Positions 1 to 9,135 of a stretch of 64,000 bases of DNA are shown here, piece after piece. Below the pieces are notes generated by a model that was not told the origin of the DNA, did no database searches, and was given only the letters and a program-made list of their open reading frames with translations. Numbering within the stretch: position 1 is the stretch's first letter; each line of letters opens with the position of its first letter. Origin of the DNA: Azonexus hydrophilus DSM 23864 (GTDB lineage Bacteria; Pseudomonadota; Gammaproteobacteria; Burkholderiales; Rhodocyclaceae); NCBI RefSeq assembly GCF_000429605.1, contig NZ_AUCE01000011.1, positions 1 through 64,000 on the forward strand, in the 5' to 3' direction. The translations under genes and the position numbers were made by a program.

Positions 1-3000
1 GGCGAAGGCACCACCCTCACTGTCACCGCCCAAATCCGTGACGCCGCCGGCAACCTCGGCAATATCGCCAGCGACTCCGCCACCATCGATACCCGCATCC
101 CCAACGATGGCGTCGCGCCGATCGTCGTCATCACCGAAGACGCCGACAACGACGGGCGCATCAGTGCCGCCGAACTCAACGGCAAGGTCGATGTCCGCAT
201 CGAGTTCGACGGCACCAAGGTCGATATCGGCGACATCGTTCGCATCACCGACGGCACCACCTCACGCGATATCAGCATCACCGCCGCCGACAAAACCGCC
301 AATCACGTCCTTACCGACTTCGTGCCGCCGGCCTCCGGGCAGACCATCACGGTCACCGCGCACATCTTCGACGCTGCCGGCAATACCACGCAGCCGGGTA
401 GCGACTCGGCCATCATCGATACCGACATCCCCAACAACGGCCTGCCGCCCGAGGTCGAGATCACCGAAGACGCCAACAACGACGGTTTCATCAACCGTGT
501 CGAGGCCAGCGGCTCGGCCGACGTCAGAGTCTCCTTCAACAAGGACAAGGTCGATGTCGGCGACACCGTCCGCATTTCCGACGGCACCACCAGCAAGGAT
601 TTCGTCGTCAGCGCCACCGACAAGGCCAATGGCTTCGTCACCACCGACTTCCCGCTGCCCAGCAATGGCAGCACGCTCACCGTCACCGCCCACATCTTCG
701 ACCCCGCCGGCAATCGTTCCGCCACCGGCACCGACTTCGCCAAGGTCGACCTCAGCACCCTGCTCGATCTGCAACTCGTCATCACCGAGGACGAGAACAA
801 CGACGGCTTCATCAACGCCAGTGAACTCAAGGGCTCGGTCGGCGTCGATATCACCCTCCCCACCGATGCCATCGCCGGTGACCTCATCACCATCACCGCC
901 ACCGGCAACCCCACCCGGACCATCACCCTGATCCAGCCGCAGATCGACGCCGGCAAGCTGTCCATCGAAATCACCCCACCGGCCAACGGCACCCGTCTCG
1001 AAGTCTCCGCCCAGGTCACCGACGCCGCCGGCAACAAGTCCAACATCGCCACCGACGCCGCCGTGATCAACACCACGCCGCCCACGTTGACCGTACAACT
1101 GGCTCCGTCCTCCGACAGCGGAACCAAGGGCGACAACATCACCAATGACGCTACGCCGACGCTCATCGGCGTCACCACCCCGGGCGCCCGGGTCACGGTC
1201 AACATCCCGAGCACCGGCGAGCAACTGCAAACCACCGCCGACAGCAACGGCAACTGGCAGATCACCCCCACCCACGCCATGCCGGACGGCACGACCCCGG
1301 TTGTGGCAACGGCAACCGATGCCATCGGCAACACCAGCACGACCAGCCTGCCGCTGACCATCGACACCACGCAATTCACCGGGCTCACCGTCAGCATCCG
1401 CGAGGATGAGAACAACGACGGTTTCATCAATCTCAGCGAACTCAAGGATGGCGACATCGACGTCCGCGTCACCCTGCCCGACGGTGCCGCCGTCGGCGAT
1501 ACCCTCACCGTCGGGGCTTCCGGCAACATCGCCCAGGTATTTACGCTGAGCGCCGCCCAACTCGCCACCGGCTTCATCGACACCAAGTTCAACCCGACTT
1601 CCAACAACACCGACTTCAAGGTCACCGCCGCCATCACCGACCCCGCCGGCAACACTGCCGGCCCGGTCGAGGACAGCGCACGACTCCAGCTGTCGGCACC
1701 CGCCGAGCCCATCGTCACCATCCTCGAGGATGCCAACAACGATGGCTGGATCAACGCTGCCGAACTCCAGGGCGACATCGACGTCCGCATCGAACTCCCC
1801 GGCAATGTTCAGGCCGGCGACCGCTTGCTGACCACCGTCAATGGCATCGCCCGGGCGGAAATCCTGATCACCCAGGCCGATATCGACCAGGGTTCCATCG
1901 CCCTGCCCGGCATCGCCAATCCCGGTGAAGGCAGCACCTTCACCGTCACTGCGCAGGTCCGTGACAGCGCCGGCAACTTCGGCAGCATCGGCGACAGTCA
2001 GGCACGTATCGACACCACGCCGCCGGCCCTGGCAGCCTGGCTCGACCCGACTTCCGACAGCGGCATCCAAGGCGACGGCATCACCAACGACAATACGCCG
2101 ACCCTCAGCGGCACCGGCGAACCCGGCGCCGCCATCACCGTCACCCTGCCCGGCACCGGCGAAGTCCTGAAGACGACCGTCAGCGCCGGCGGCACCTGGA
2201 CCGTCACACCGACGCAGCCGCTGGCCGATGGTGCCCATCTGGCCCAGGTCGGTGCCACCGACGCCGCCGGCAATTCGAGCACCGCCACCGTCGCCCTGCA
2301 CATCGACACCCATATCCCGAACAACCGCCTGGCGCCGACGGTGATCATTACCGAAGACGCCAACGGCGACGGCTACATCAACCGTGCCGAGGCAATCGGC
2401 AATGCCGACGTCCGTGTTGCCTTCACTGCCGATCTGGTCGAGGTTGGCGATGTGGTCGTGGTCTCCGCTGGCGGCATCAGCCGCGAGATCGCCATCAGCA
2501 GCAGCGACCGGAACAATGGCTACGTCAGCACCGATTTCCCGATGCCGGCCAATGGCGCCACCCTGACAGTCTCCGCCTTCATCGTGGACAGGGCCGGCAA
2601 TACCAGCGACACCGGCCAGGCCAGTGCGATCGTAGACATCACCGATTACCAGGGTTTGTCCATCGAAATCACCGAAGACGCCAACAACGACGGCTTCATC
2701 AACCGCAGCGAACTCCAGGACAACGATATCGATGTCCGTGTGACCTTGCCCAACGGCGCCGCCATCGGCGACACGCTGACCATCACTGCCGTCGGCAATG
2801 TCGACAAGGTGTTCACACTGACCGCCGCCCAACTCGCCGCCGGCTTCATCGACGTCAAGTTCAACCCCACCGCCAACAACACCGACTTCCGGGTCACCGC
2901 ATCAATTGTCGACGTTGCCGGAAATGCCGCCGGCCCGGTCGAAGACACGGCCCGCATCGTGATTTCGCCGCCGAGCGAACCGATCGTCACCATTCTCGAA

Positions 3001-6000
3001 GACATCAACAACGACGGCTGGATCAACGCCGCCGAACTTCAGGGCAACATCGACGTCAGCGTCACCCTGCCGGCCACTGCCGTCGCCGGTGATACGCTGC
3101 TGACCAGCATCAACGGTGTGGCACAAGCCGGCATCACGATCACCCACGCCGATATCCTCAAGGGCTCGATCGCCTTGCCCGGCATCCCCAATCCTGGCGA
3201 CGGGATCACCCTGACCGTCGAAGCCCGCGTCAAGGACGCTGCCGGGAATATCGGCAACCCCGGCAGCGACAGCGCCACCATCGACCTGGCCATTCCCAAC
3301 AATGGCGAAGCGCCCGCCGTCACCATCCTCGAAGACATCAACAACGACGGCTTCATCAACCGCGCCGAAGCCAGCGGCAACGCCGATGTCCGCATCGCCT
3401 TCAACCCCGCCCTCGTCAAGGCCGGCGACACCGTCCGCGTCACCGACGGCACCACCAGCCGGGATATCGTCATCACCCCCGCCGACCAGAGCAAGGGCTA
3501 CGTCGACACCGACTTCCCCCTGCCGCCCGATGGCACCACCCTGAGCGTTTCCGCCTACCTCTTCGACCCCGCCGGCAACCGCTCCGCCACCGGCACCGAC
3601 TTCGCCAAGGTCGACCTCAGCGCCCTGCTCAACCTCCAGCTCGTCATCACCGAGGACGAAAACAACGACGGCTTCATCAACGCCAGCGAACTCAAGGGCT
3701 CGGTCGGCGTCGACATTACCCTCCCGGTCGATGCCATCGCCGGCGACCTCATCACCATCACCGCCACCGGCAACCCCACCCGGACCATCACCCTGATCCA
3801 GCCGCAGATCGACGCCGGCAAGCTGTCCATCGAAATCACCCCACCGGCCAACGGCACCCGTCTCGAAGTCTCCGCCCAGGTCACCGACGCCGCCGGCAAC
3901 AAATCCAACGTCGCCACCGACGCCGCCGTGATCGCCATCGACCCGCCCGGCGCCCCGAGTGTCACCATCGTCGAGGATGCCAATAACGACGGTTACATCA
4001 GTGCCGCCGAACTGTCCGGCGACATCGACGTGCGCATCGGTCTGCCCGCCACGGCCCAGGCGGGCGACCTTCTCCACGTCTCGGCCAATGGCACACCGAT
4101 CGCTCCCATCACCCTGAGCCAGGACGACATCGACCGTGGCAATGTCGATATCGCCCTGCCCAATCCGGGCGATGGACAGCAGATCGTCGTCAATGCCCGG
4201 GTTGAAGACTTCGCCGGCAATTTCGGCCCGAGCGGCTCCGGCTCCGCGCTGATCGACATCACCCGATTCACCGGCCTGGCCGTGACCATCAGCGAAGACG
4301 CCAACAACGACGGCTTCATCAACCGCAGCGAACTCCAGGACGACGATATCGACGTCCGCGTCACCCTGCCCAACGGCGCCGCCGTCGGCGATACCCTCAC
4401 CGTGACCGCCTCCGGCAACATCAACCAGGTGTTCACCCTGACCGCCGCTCAGCTCGCCGCCGGCTTCATCGACGTCAAGTTCAACCCCACCGCCAACAAC
4501 ACCGACTTCGTCGCCACCGCCAGCATCGCTGACGCCGCCGGCAACAGCGCCGGCCCCGTCAGCGACCAGGCGCGCATCCAGCTCTCCGCCCCCGGCCTGC
4601 CCATCGTCACCATCACCGAAGATGCCAACAACGACGGCTGGATCAACGCCGCCGAACTCCAGGGCGACATCGACGTCAGCGTCACCCTGCCGGCCACCGC
4701 CGTCGCCGGTGCCGTACTCGTCACCACGGTCAACGGCGTCGTCCAGCCCGAAATCCTGATCAGCCAGGCCGACATCAACAAGGGCTCGATCGCCCTGCCC
4801 GGCATCGCCAATCCCGGCGAAGGCACCACCCTCACCGTCACCGCCCAGGTCCGCGACAGTGCCGGCAATCTCGGCGCCATCGGCAGCGATTCGGCACAGA
4901 TCGACACCCGCATTCCCAACGACGGGCACGCGCCAGTCGTCGTCATTGCCGAAGATTCCAACAGCGACGGCCTGATCAGCGCCAGCGAGCTTCAAGGCAA
5001 TGTCGATGTGCGCATCGAATTCGACGGCAGCAAGGTCGACGTCGGCGACATCGTCCGTGTCACCGACGGCACATCGACGCGCAACATCGAGATCAATGAC
5101 ATCGACAAGGCCAACGGTTTCGTCACCACCGACTTTCCGCCGCTCGCCGCCGGACAGACGATCACCCTACGCGCGCTGATCGAGGATCCGGCCGGCAACC
5201 GCAGCGACGAAGGCTGGCAATCGGCGCTGTTCTCGCTGGTCAAGCTCGACAACATCCAGGTGACCGTCTCCGAAGAAGGCTTGGCCGGGGGCATTCCCGA
5301 TCCCACCGGCAACCCCTCGGACAATACCGACGACGCCTTCGCCACCGGCAACATCGGCGTCTCGGGTAGCGGTGGTGTCCCGCTCGAGGTCAGCATTTCG
5401 GCACCGCCGGAAGCCATCACCTCGGGCGGCCAGGCACTGAGTTGGTCCGGCGCCGGCACCACGGCGTCGCCGCTGATCGGGTACGCCGGCGGCAGCGAAG
5501 TCATCCGCCTGAGCATCGATAGCGATGGCAACTACCGGGTGACGCTGGCCAAGCCAATCGACCATGCCAACGGCCAGGACGAAAACGTCGCCACGCTGAA
5601 CTTCAACCTCAGCGTCAGCGATGGCCGGACAACGGCCAACGCCGTACTCACGCTCGCCATCGAAGACGATTCCCCCAAGGCCGTTCCCGAAGCCGAAGGC
5701 GGCGCGATGCGTCATCAGGACACCAATATCCTGCTGATCATCGACAACTCGGGCAGCATGGCGGGTAGCCGGATCCAGATCCTGCGCGACTCGGTCAAAC
5801 AACTGATCGAAAGCTACGACATGCTCGGCGACGTCGCCGTCCGCATCGTCGTCTACAACAGTTCGGCGAGTGCCTATACCGCCGGCTGGGTCAGCGCATC
5901 GACTGCCATCGCCTATGTCAGCACCCTGGGCACTGGCGGCGCCACCAATTACGACGCAGCCTTGCTCACCGCCATGCAGGCTTTCCAGTCCGCCGGCAAG

Positions 6001-7128
6001 ATTCCCGGCGCGACCAATGTTTCCTATTTCCTGTCAGACGGCGACCCCAATGCCCGCAGCGACTGGGACGGCAGCGGCCCGATTGCCAACCAGGTCGGCA
6101 TCCAGCCGGCCGAAGCCGCCATCTGGCAGGCTTTCCTTGAAAGCAACCAGATCAATTCCTTTGCTTTCGGCATGGGCACCGAGGTCCAGCAGAACAGCAT
6201 GGCACCGGTAGCCTACAACGGCATCGACAAAACGCCGACCTCGGCCATCGTCGTCAGCAACGAGCACGACCTCGCACCCATCCTGCGCGACACCGTCAAC
6301 GCCAACTTCCAGGGCAATTTCCTCGACGGCAGCCTGCACCAGGGCACAGGCGCCGGGGCCGATGGCGGCCAGCTGAACGCCTTCTCGATCGACGGCACCA
6401 GCTACTTCATCGACGGTAGCGTCAATGGCAGCAGCGCCGGCAGTTTCGAGGCGGCGACCCGGAAATGGACCGTCTTCACGCAAGCCGGCGGCAAACTGGT
6501 CATTGACATGGACAGCGGCGATTACAGCTACACCCCGCCAATCAAGGATCAGGCCACGACCGAGACTATTGATTTCAGCATCATCGACAACGATGGCGAC
6601 AGCGCCTCGTCGACCCTGGCCCTGACGGTTCAGCCGCCACCGGAGAAGATCATGGGGGGCACCGGCAACGACACACTCGTGGGCACGGCAGGCGACGATT
6701 ACATCGACGGTGGCGCCGGCAACGACCTGATCATCGGCGGGGCAGGCGCCGACGTCCTGAAGGGTGGCGCGGGTTCGGATACCTTCCAGTGGTCCTTCGG
6801 TGATCAGGGCAACGTCGGCTCGCCGGCGCAGGACCGGATCACCGATTTCACACTGGGCAGCGGCGGCGATGTGCTCGACCTACGCGACCTGCTGCAAGGC
6901 GAAAATGCCGACAATCTGACCGAATACCTGCACTTCTCGGCAGTCGGCAACAACACCCTGCTTCAGATCAGCAGCCAGGGGCAGTTTTCCGGCAGCAACC
7001 ATGCGGCGATGACCGACCAGGAAATCCTGCTGCATGGTGTCACCCTGAACAGCCTGGCCGGTGCCGGCGCCACCGACGCCCAGATCATCAGCGAACTGCT
7101 CAAGGCGAATCTGAAGGTCGATCTCTGA
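1..7128 (+). CDS. Giant RTX/Ig-repeat adhesin with vWA domain (5' partial)
   Basis: The frame is open from base 1, so the N-terminus lies upstream. What is seen is a secreted surface adhesin of the BapA/LapA type. About 14 modules of roughly 107 codons each carry one EF-hand-like loop (pattern EDxNxDGxINxxE). Two unrelated Ig-like domains lie at about 1075-1370 and 2020-2310. A von Willebrand A domain (about 5700-6330) has the MIDAS motif DNSGS at 5743-5757. It is followed by glycine-rich RTX nonapeptides (GGTGNDTL, GGAGNDLI; about 6652-6790) and a C-terminal region typical of type I secretion signals. Known for the family: export through a TolC-type ABC channel and Ca-dependent folding outside the cell. 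No transporter genes are in the window. The gene ends in a convergent overlap with tatD. Function in biofilm or surface attachment is inferred. Confidence 0.93.
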   Translation, partial: GEGTTLTVTAQIRDAAGNLGNIASDSATIDTRIPNDGVAPIVVITEDADNDGRISAAELNGKVDVRIEFDGTKVDIGDIVRITDGTTSRDISITAADKTANHVLTDFVPPASGQTITVTAHIFDAAGNTTQPGSDSAIIDTDIPNNGLPPEVEITEDANNDGFINRVEASGSADVRVSFNKDKVDVGDTVRISDGTTSKDFVVSATDKANGFVTTDFPLPSNGSTLTVTAHIFDPAGNRSATGTDFAKVDLSTLLDLQLVITEDENNDGFINASELKGSVGVDITLPTDAIAGDLITITATGNPTRTITLIQPQIDAGKLSIEITPPANGTRLEVSAQVTDAAGNKSNIATDAAVINTTPPTLTVQLAPSSDSGTKGDNITNDATPTLIGVTTPGARVTVNIPSTGEQLQTTADSNGNWQITPTHAMPDGTTPVVATATDAIGNTSTTSLPLTIDTTQFTGLTVSIREDENNDGFINLSELKDGDIDVRVTLPDGAAVGDTLTVGASGNIAQVFTLSAAQLATGFIDTKFNPTSNNTDFKVTAAITDPAGNTAGPVEDSARLQLSAPAEPIVTILEDANNDGWINAAELQGDIDVRIELPGNVQAGDRLLTTVNGIARAEILITQADIDQGSIALPGIANPGEGSTFTVTAQVRDSAGNFGSIGDSQARIDTTPPALAAWLDPTSDSGIQGDGITNDNTPTLSGTGEPGAAITVTLPGTGEVLKTTVSAGGTWTVTPTQPLADGAHLAQVGATDAAGNSSTATVALHIDTHIPNNRLAPTVIITEDANGDGYINRAEAIGNADVRVAFTADLVEVGDVVVVSAGGISREIAISSSDRNNGYVSTDFPMPANGATLTVSAFIVDRAGNTSDTGQASAIVDITDYQGLSIEITEDANNDGFINRSELQDNDIDVRVTLPNGAAIGDTLTITAVGNVDKVFTLTAAQLAAGFIDVKFNPTANNTDFRVTASIVDVAGNAAGPVEDTARIVISPPSEPIVTILEDINNDGWINAAELQGNIDVSVTLPATAVAGDTLLTSINGVAQAGITITHADILKGSIALPGIPNPGDGITLTVEARVKDAAGNIGNPGSDSATIDLAIPNNGEAPAVTILEDINNDGFINRAEASGNADVRIAFNPALVKAGDTVRVTDGTTSRDIVITPADQSKGYVDTDFPLPPDGTTLSVSAYLFDPAGNRSATGTDFAKVDLSALLNLQLVITEDENNDGFINASELKGSVGVDITLPVDAIAGDLITITATGNPTRTITLIQPQIDAGKLSIEITPPANGTRLEVSAQVTDAAGNKSNVATDAAVIAIDPPGAPSVTIVEDANNDGYISAAELSGDIDVRIGLPATAQAGDLLHVSANGTPIAPITLSQDDIDRGNVDIALPNPGDGQQIVVNARVEDFAGNFGPSGSGSALIDITRFTGLAVTISEDANNDGFINRSELQDDDIDVRVTLPNGAAVGDTLTVTASGNINQVFTLTAAQLAAGFIDVKFNPTANNTDFVATASIADAAGNSAGPVSDQARIQLSAPGLPIVTITEDANNDGWINAAELQGDIDVSVTLPATAVAGAVLVTTVNGVVQPEILISQADINKGSIALPGIANPGEGTTLTVTAQVRDSAGNLGAIGSDSAQIDTRIPNDGHAPVVVIAEDSNSDGLISASELQGNVDVRIEFDGSKVDVGDIVRVTDGTSTRNIEINDIDKANGFVTTDFPPLAAGQTITLRALIEDPAGNRSDEGWQSALFSLVKLDNIQVTVSEEGLAGGIPDPTGNPSDNTDDAFATGNIGVSGSGGVPLEVSISAPPEAITSGGQALSWSGAGTTASPLIGYAGGSEVIRLSIDSDGNYRVTLAKPIDHANGQDENVATLNFNLSVSDGRTTANAVLTLAIEDDSPKAVPEAEGGAMRHQDTNILLIIDNSGSMAGSRIQILRDSVKQLIESYDMLGDVAVRIVVYNSSASAYTAGWVSASTAIAYVSTLGTGGATNYDAALLTAMQAFQSAGKIPGATNVSYFLSDGDPNARSDWDGSGPIANQVGIQPAEAAIWQAFLESNQINSFAFGMGTEVQQNSMAPVAYNGIDKTPTSAIVVSNEHDLAPILRDTVNANFQGNFLDGSLHQGTGAGADGGQLNAFSIDGTSYFIDGSVNGSSAGSFEAATRKWTVFTQAGGKLVIDMDSGDYSYTPPIKDQATTETIDFSIIDNDGDSASSTLALTVQPPPEKIMGGTGNDTLVGTAGDDYIDGGAGNDLIIGGAGADVLKGGAGSDTFQWSFGDQGNVGSPAQDRITDFTLGSGGDVLDLRDLLQGENADNLTEYLHFSAVGNNTLLQISSQGQFSGSNHAAMTDQEILLHGVTLNSLAGAGATDAQIISELLKANLKVDL
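881..1037 (+). repeat. Perfect 157-bp direct repeat, copy 1
   Basis: Bases 881-1037 are identical to 3746-3902 by direct base comparison. The offset is 2865 bp, exactly 955 codons, so the reading frame is kept. Silent positions match as well, which points to a recent duplication or gene conversion between adhesin modules. Confidence 0.95.
3746..3902 (+). repeat. Perfect 157-bp direct repeat, copy 2
   Basis: Second copy of the repeat at 881-1037. Identity ends at 3903, where a silent A replaces G. Flanking modules on both sides are also homologous at the same 955-codon offset but have diverged. Confidence 0.95.
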
Positions 7129-7885
7129 AAACATCGCCGAATACCGCCCGGGCATTGTCGTCAGCCCGGGCGACCAGTGCCGCGACCGGGATACCGCGCA
7201 GCGCGGCGATTTCTGCGGCAATGCGTGGCAATTCACCCGGCGCGTTGCGCCCCCGGCCGAGCCAGGCCGGCGGGATATCCGGCGCATCGGTTTCCAGCAC
7301 GATACTGTCGTCCGGCAGGGTGGCCGCCAGTTCGCGGATGCGGCGCGAGCCTGAAAAAGTCGCGGCGCCGCCAAACCCGAGTTTGAAGCCCAGCTTGATG
7401 AAGGCATCGGCTTGCTGCCGGCTGCCGTTGAAGGCATGGGCGATGCCACCACGGACACCGATGCGGCGCAATTCATGCAGAACGGCATCGACGGCACGGC
7501 GGGCATGCAGGATGACCGGCAGGTCGAACTCTTGCGCCAGCTTCAACTGGGCCACGAAAAGCTCGGTCTGCCGCGCCACATCGCAGCCCGGCACGAAGAA
7601 ATCCAGACCGATTTCACCGACGGCCACCGGCTGCTCGGCTGCCAGCCACTCGCGCAGCACAGCCAGATCCTGTGGTCCGGCCTGGTCCACATAAAGCGGG
7701 TGAATGCCGTAGGCCGCCACGCAACCGGGCAATCCGGCCAGAGCCTGTTTCTGTGCGGGAAAAGCCGACACCGCCACACCCGGCACGACGATGCCGCTGA
7801 CACCGGCGGCCCGGGCGGCGGCGTACACCGCGCCCCGGTCGGCGGCGAATTCGGCTGCGTCCAGGTGACAGTGGGTGTCGATCAT
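7100..7885 (-). CDS. tatD: TatD-family metal-dependent hydrolase
   Basis: A 261-residue TIM-barrel hydrolase of the TatD DNase family. The metal-binding HxH is at the N-terminus (MIDTHCHLD). Further ligands are the Glu of EIGLD, the His of LHARR, the His of AHAFNG and the Asp of ETDAP. The family acts as 3'-5' exonuclease or deoxyribonuclease, with proposed roles in DNA repair and degradation. I chose the start at 7885 because the family begins with MIDTHCHL; an upstream in-frame extension is only a shadow of dadA. The start overlaps the dadA stop by four bases (ATGA). The 3' end overlaps the adhesin gene tail-to-tail by 29 bp. Substrate is unknown. Confidence 0.92.
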   Translation of the reverse strand: MIDTHCHLDAAEFAADRGAVYAAARAAGVSGIVVPGVAVSAFPAQKQALAGLPGCVAAYGIHPLYVDQAGPQDLAVLREWLAAEQPVAVGEIGLDFFVPGCDVARQTELFVAQLKLAQEFDLPVILHARRAVDAVLHELRRIGVRGGIAHAFNGSRQQADAFIKLGFKLGFGGAATFSGSRRIRELAATLPDDSIVLETDAPDIPPAWLGRGRNAPGELPRIAAEIAALRGIPVAALVARADDNARAVFGDVFRDRPSDSP

Positions 7886-9135
7886 CCGCGCAGGAAGGGA
7901 AACTCCGGTGCCGGACGGCGCCCACCGACCAGATCGGCCAGGGCCGCGCCGGAACCGCAGGCCATGGTCCAGCCCAGGGTACCGTGGCCGGTGTTGAGCC
8001 ACAGGTTGCTCAGGCGGCTGCGGCCGATCAGCGGCACATTCGATGGCGTCGCCGGACGCAGGCCGCACCAGAACACCGGCTCGCCCTCCACCGCCAGCTT
8101 GGGGAAAATCTGCCGGGTACGATCGATCAGGGCCTGGCAACGCACCGGGTCTGCGCTCAGATCATAGCCGTTGAACTCGGCTGTTCCGGCCACCCGAAGA
8201 CGATTGCCGAGGCGGGAGAAGACCAGTTTGCGTTCGTCATCGGTGATGCTGACACTCGGCGCATGGCTGTCGTCGGCCAGGGTCAGGGTTGCCGAATAGC
8301 CCTTGGCCGGATAGACCGGCAAGCCGATACCGAGCGGGCGCAGCAGCAGCGGCGAATAGCTGCCCAGCGCCAGCACGTAGGCATCGGCAGTCAGTAATCG
8401 CGGGCCGCCCTCACCATTGACGACCACGGCGGCCACCTGGCCACCGGCGCTGGCGATACGCTCGACCTCGACACCGTACTGGAAAGTCACCCCGGCCTGG
8501 CGCGCGCGCTCGGCCAGGGCCTGGGTAAACCGGTGAGCATCGCCCGATTCGTCGCTGGCCGTGTAGTCGCCCCCGACCAGGATATCGGCTGCACCGGCCA
8601 GCGCCGGTTCGATCGCCACGCAAGCGGCGGCGTCGAGCATCTCGCGCTCGAGACCGTGGCGGGCCATCAGCCGTGCGGCCGACATGGCCGCCGCCAGTTC
8701 GCTACGGTCGGTATAGACGTGCAGGATGCCGCGTTGCAACTGGTCATAGTCGAGCGCCAGTTCCTCGCGCAAGGTCTGCAGCCGGCGCCGGCTATCGAGC
8801 GCCAACGCCAGGATCGCGGCGACATTGGCCTGGACGCGGCCGGGCAGGCATTCACGCAGGAAGCGCAGCCCCCACAGCCATTGCTGCGGGTCCGCCCGCC
8901 AGTGCCACAACAGTGGCGCATCGCGCCGTCCCAGCCATTTCAGCAGGCGCGGCAGGACATGAGGATTGGCCCAGGGCTCGGCGTGAGAGACGGAAATCTG
9001 CCCGCCATTGGCAAAGCTGGTCTCCATGCCGGCAGCCGGCTGGCGGTCGACCACCGTGACTTCGTGACCGGCGGCCTGCAGGTACCAGGCACTGCAGGTT
9101 CCGACAACGCCAGCCCCCAGCACCAGGATTTTCAA
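7882..9135 (-). CDS. dadA: D-amino acid dehydrogenase small subunit
   Basis: A 417-residue FAD-dependent oxidoreductase of the DadA family, which deaminates D-amino acids such as D-alanine to 2-oxo acids and passes electrons to the respiratory chain at the inner membrane. The N-terminal Rossmann motif GAGVVGTCSA follows MKILVL, and the FAD-contacting stretch ETSFANGGQ near residue 40 is typical of DadA. Length matches the usual 410-435. It overlaps spoT upstream by 4 bp (9132-9135) and tatD downstream by 4 bp, so the three are probably translationally coupled. No alanine racemase gene is adjacent, unlike classical dadAX. Confidence 0.93.
   Translation of the reverse strand: MKILVLGAGVVGTCSAWYLQAAGHEVTVVDRQPAAGMETSFANGGQISVSHAEPWANPHVLPRLLKWLGRRDAPLLWHWRADPQQWLWGLRFLRECLPGRVQANVAAILALALDSRRRLQTLREELALDYDQLQRGILHVYTDRSELAAAMSAARLMARHGLEREMLDAAACVAIEPALAGAADILVGGDYTASDESGDAHRFTQALAERARQAGVTFQYGVEVERIASAGGQVAAVVVNGEGGPRLLTADAYVLALGSYSPLLLRPLGIGLPVYPAKGYSATLTLADDSHAPSVSITDDERKLVFSRLGNRLRVAGTAEFNGYDLSADPVRCQALIDRTRQIFPKLAVEGEPVFWCGLRPATPSNVPLIGRSRLSNLWLNTGHGTLGWTMACGSGAALADLVGGRRPAPEFPFLRG

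Larger units (their letters stand above)
130..4990 (+). repeat. Tandem array of about 107-codon Ig-like/EF-hand modules
   Basis: Fourteen modules recur at spacings of 318-333 bp, with two longer gaps (about 615-630 bp) where another Ig-like domain is inserted. Loop motifs begin near 136, 463, 781, 1396, 1714, 2344, 2668, 2989, 3322, 3643, 3964, 4288, 4609 and 4942. Each module begins with the acidic loop, continues with a beta-rich segment and ends in a DxAGN motif. The repeats are protein-coding, not a DNA element. Confidence 0.9.

Noticed and set aside
262..2832. Long antisense open frame (856 codons) within the adhesin gene
   Set aside because: It comes from the strongly repeated GC-rich codon pattern of the sense gene; its protein is low complexity (Gly/Val/Asp) with no recognisable domain. 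The same holds for 2902-4995 on the minus strand.
130..4990. CRISPR-like array suggested by regular repeats
   Set aside because: The repeats are about 320 bp, in frame, and encode protein modules with no short constant repeat and unique spacer structure.
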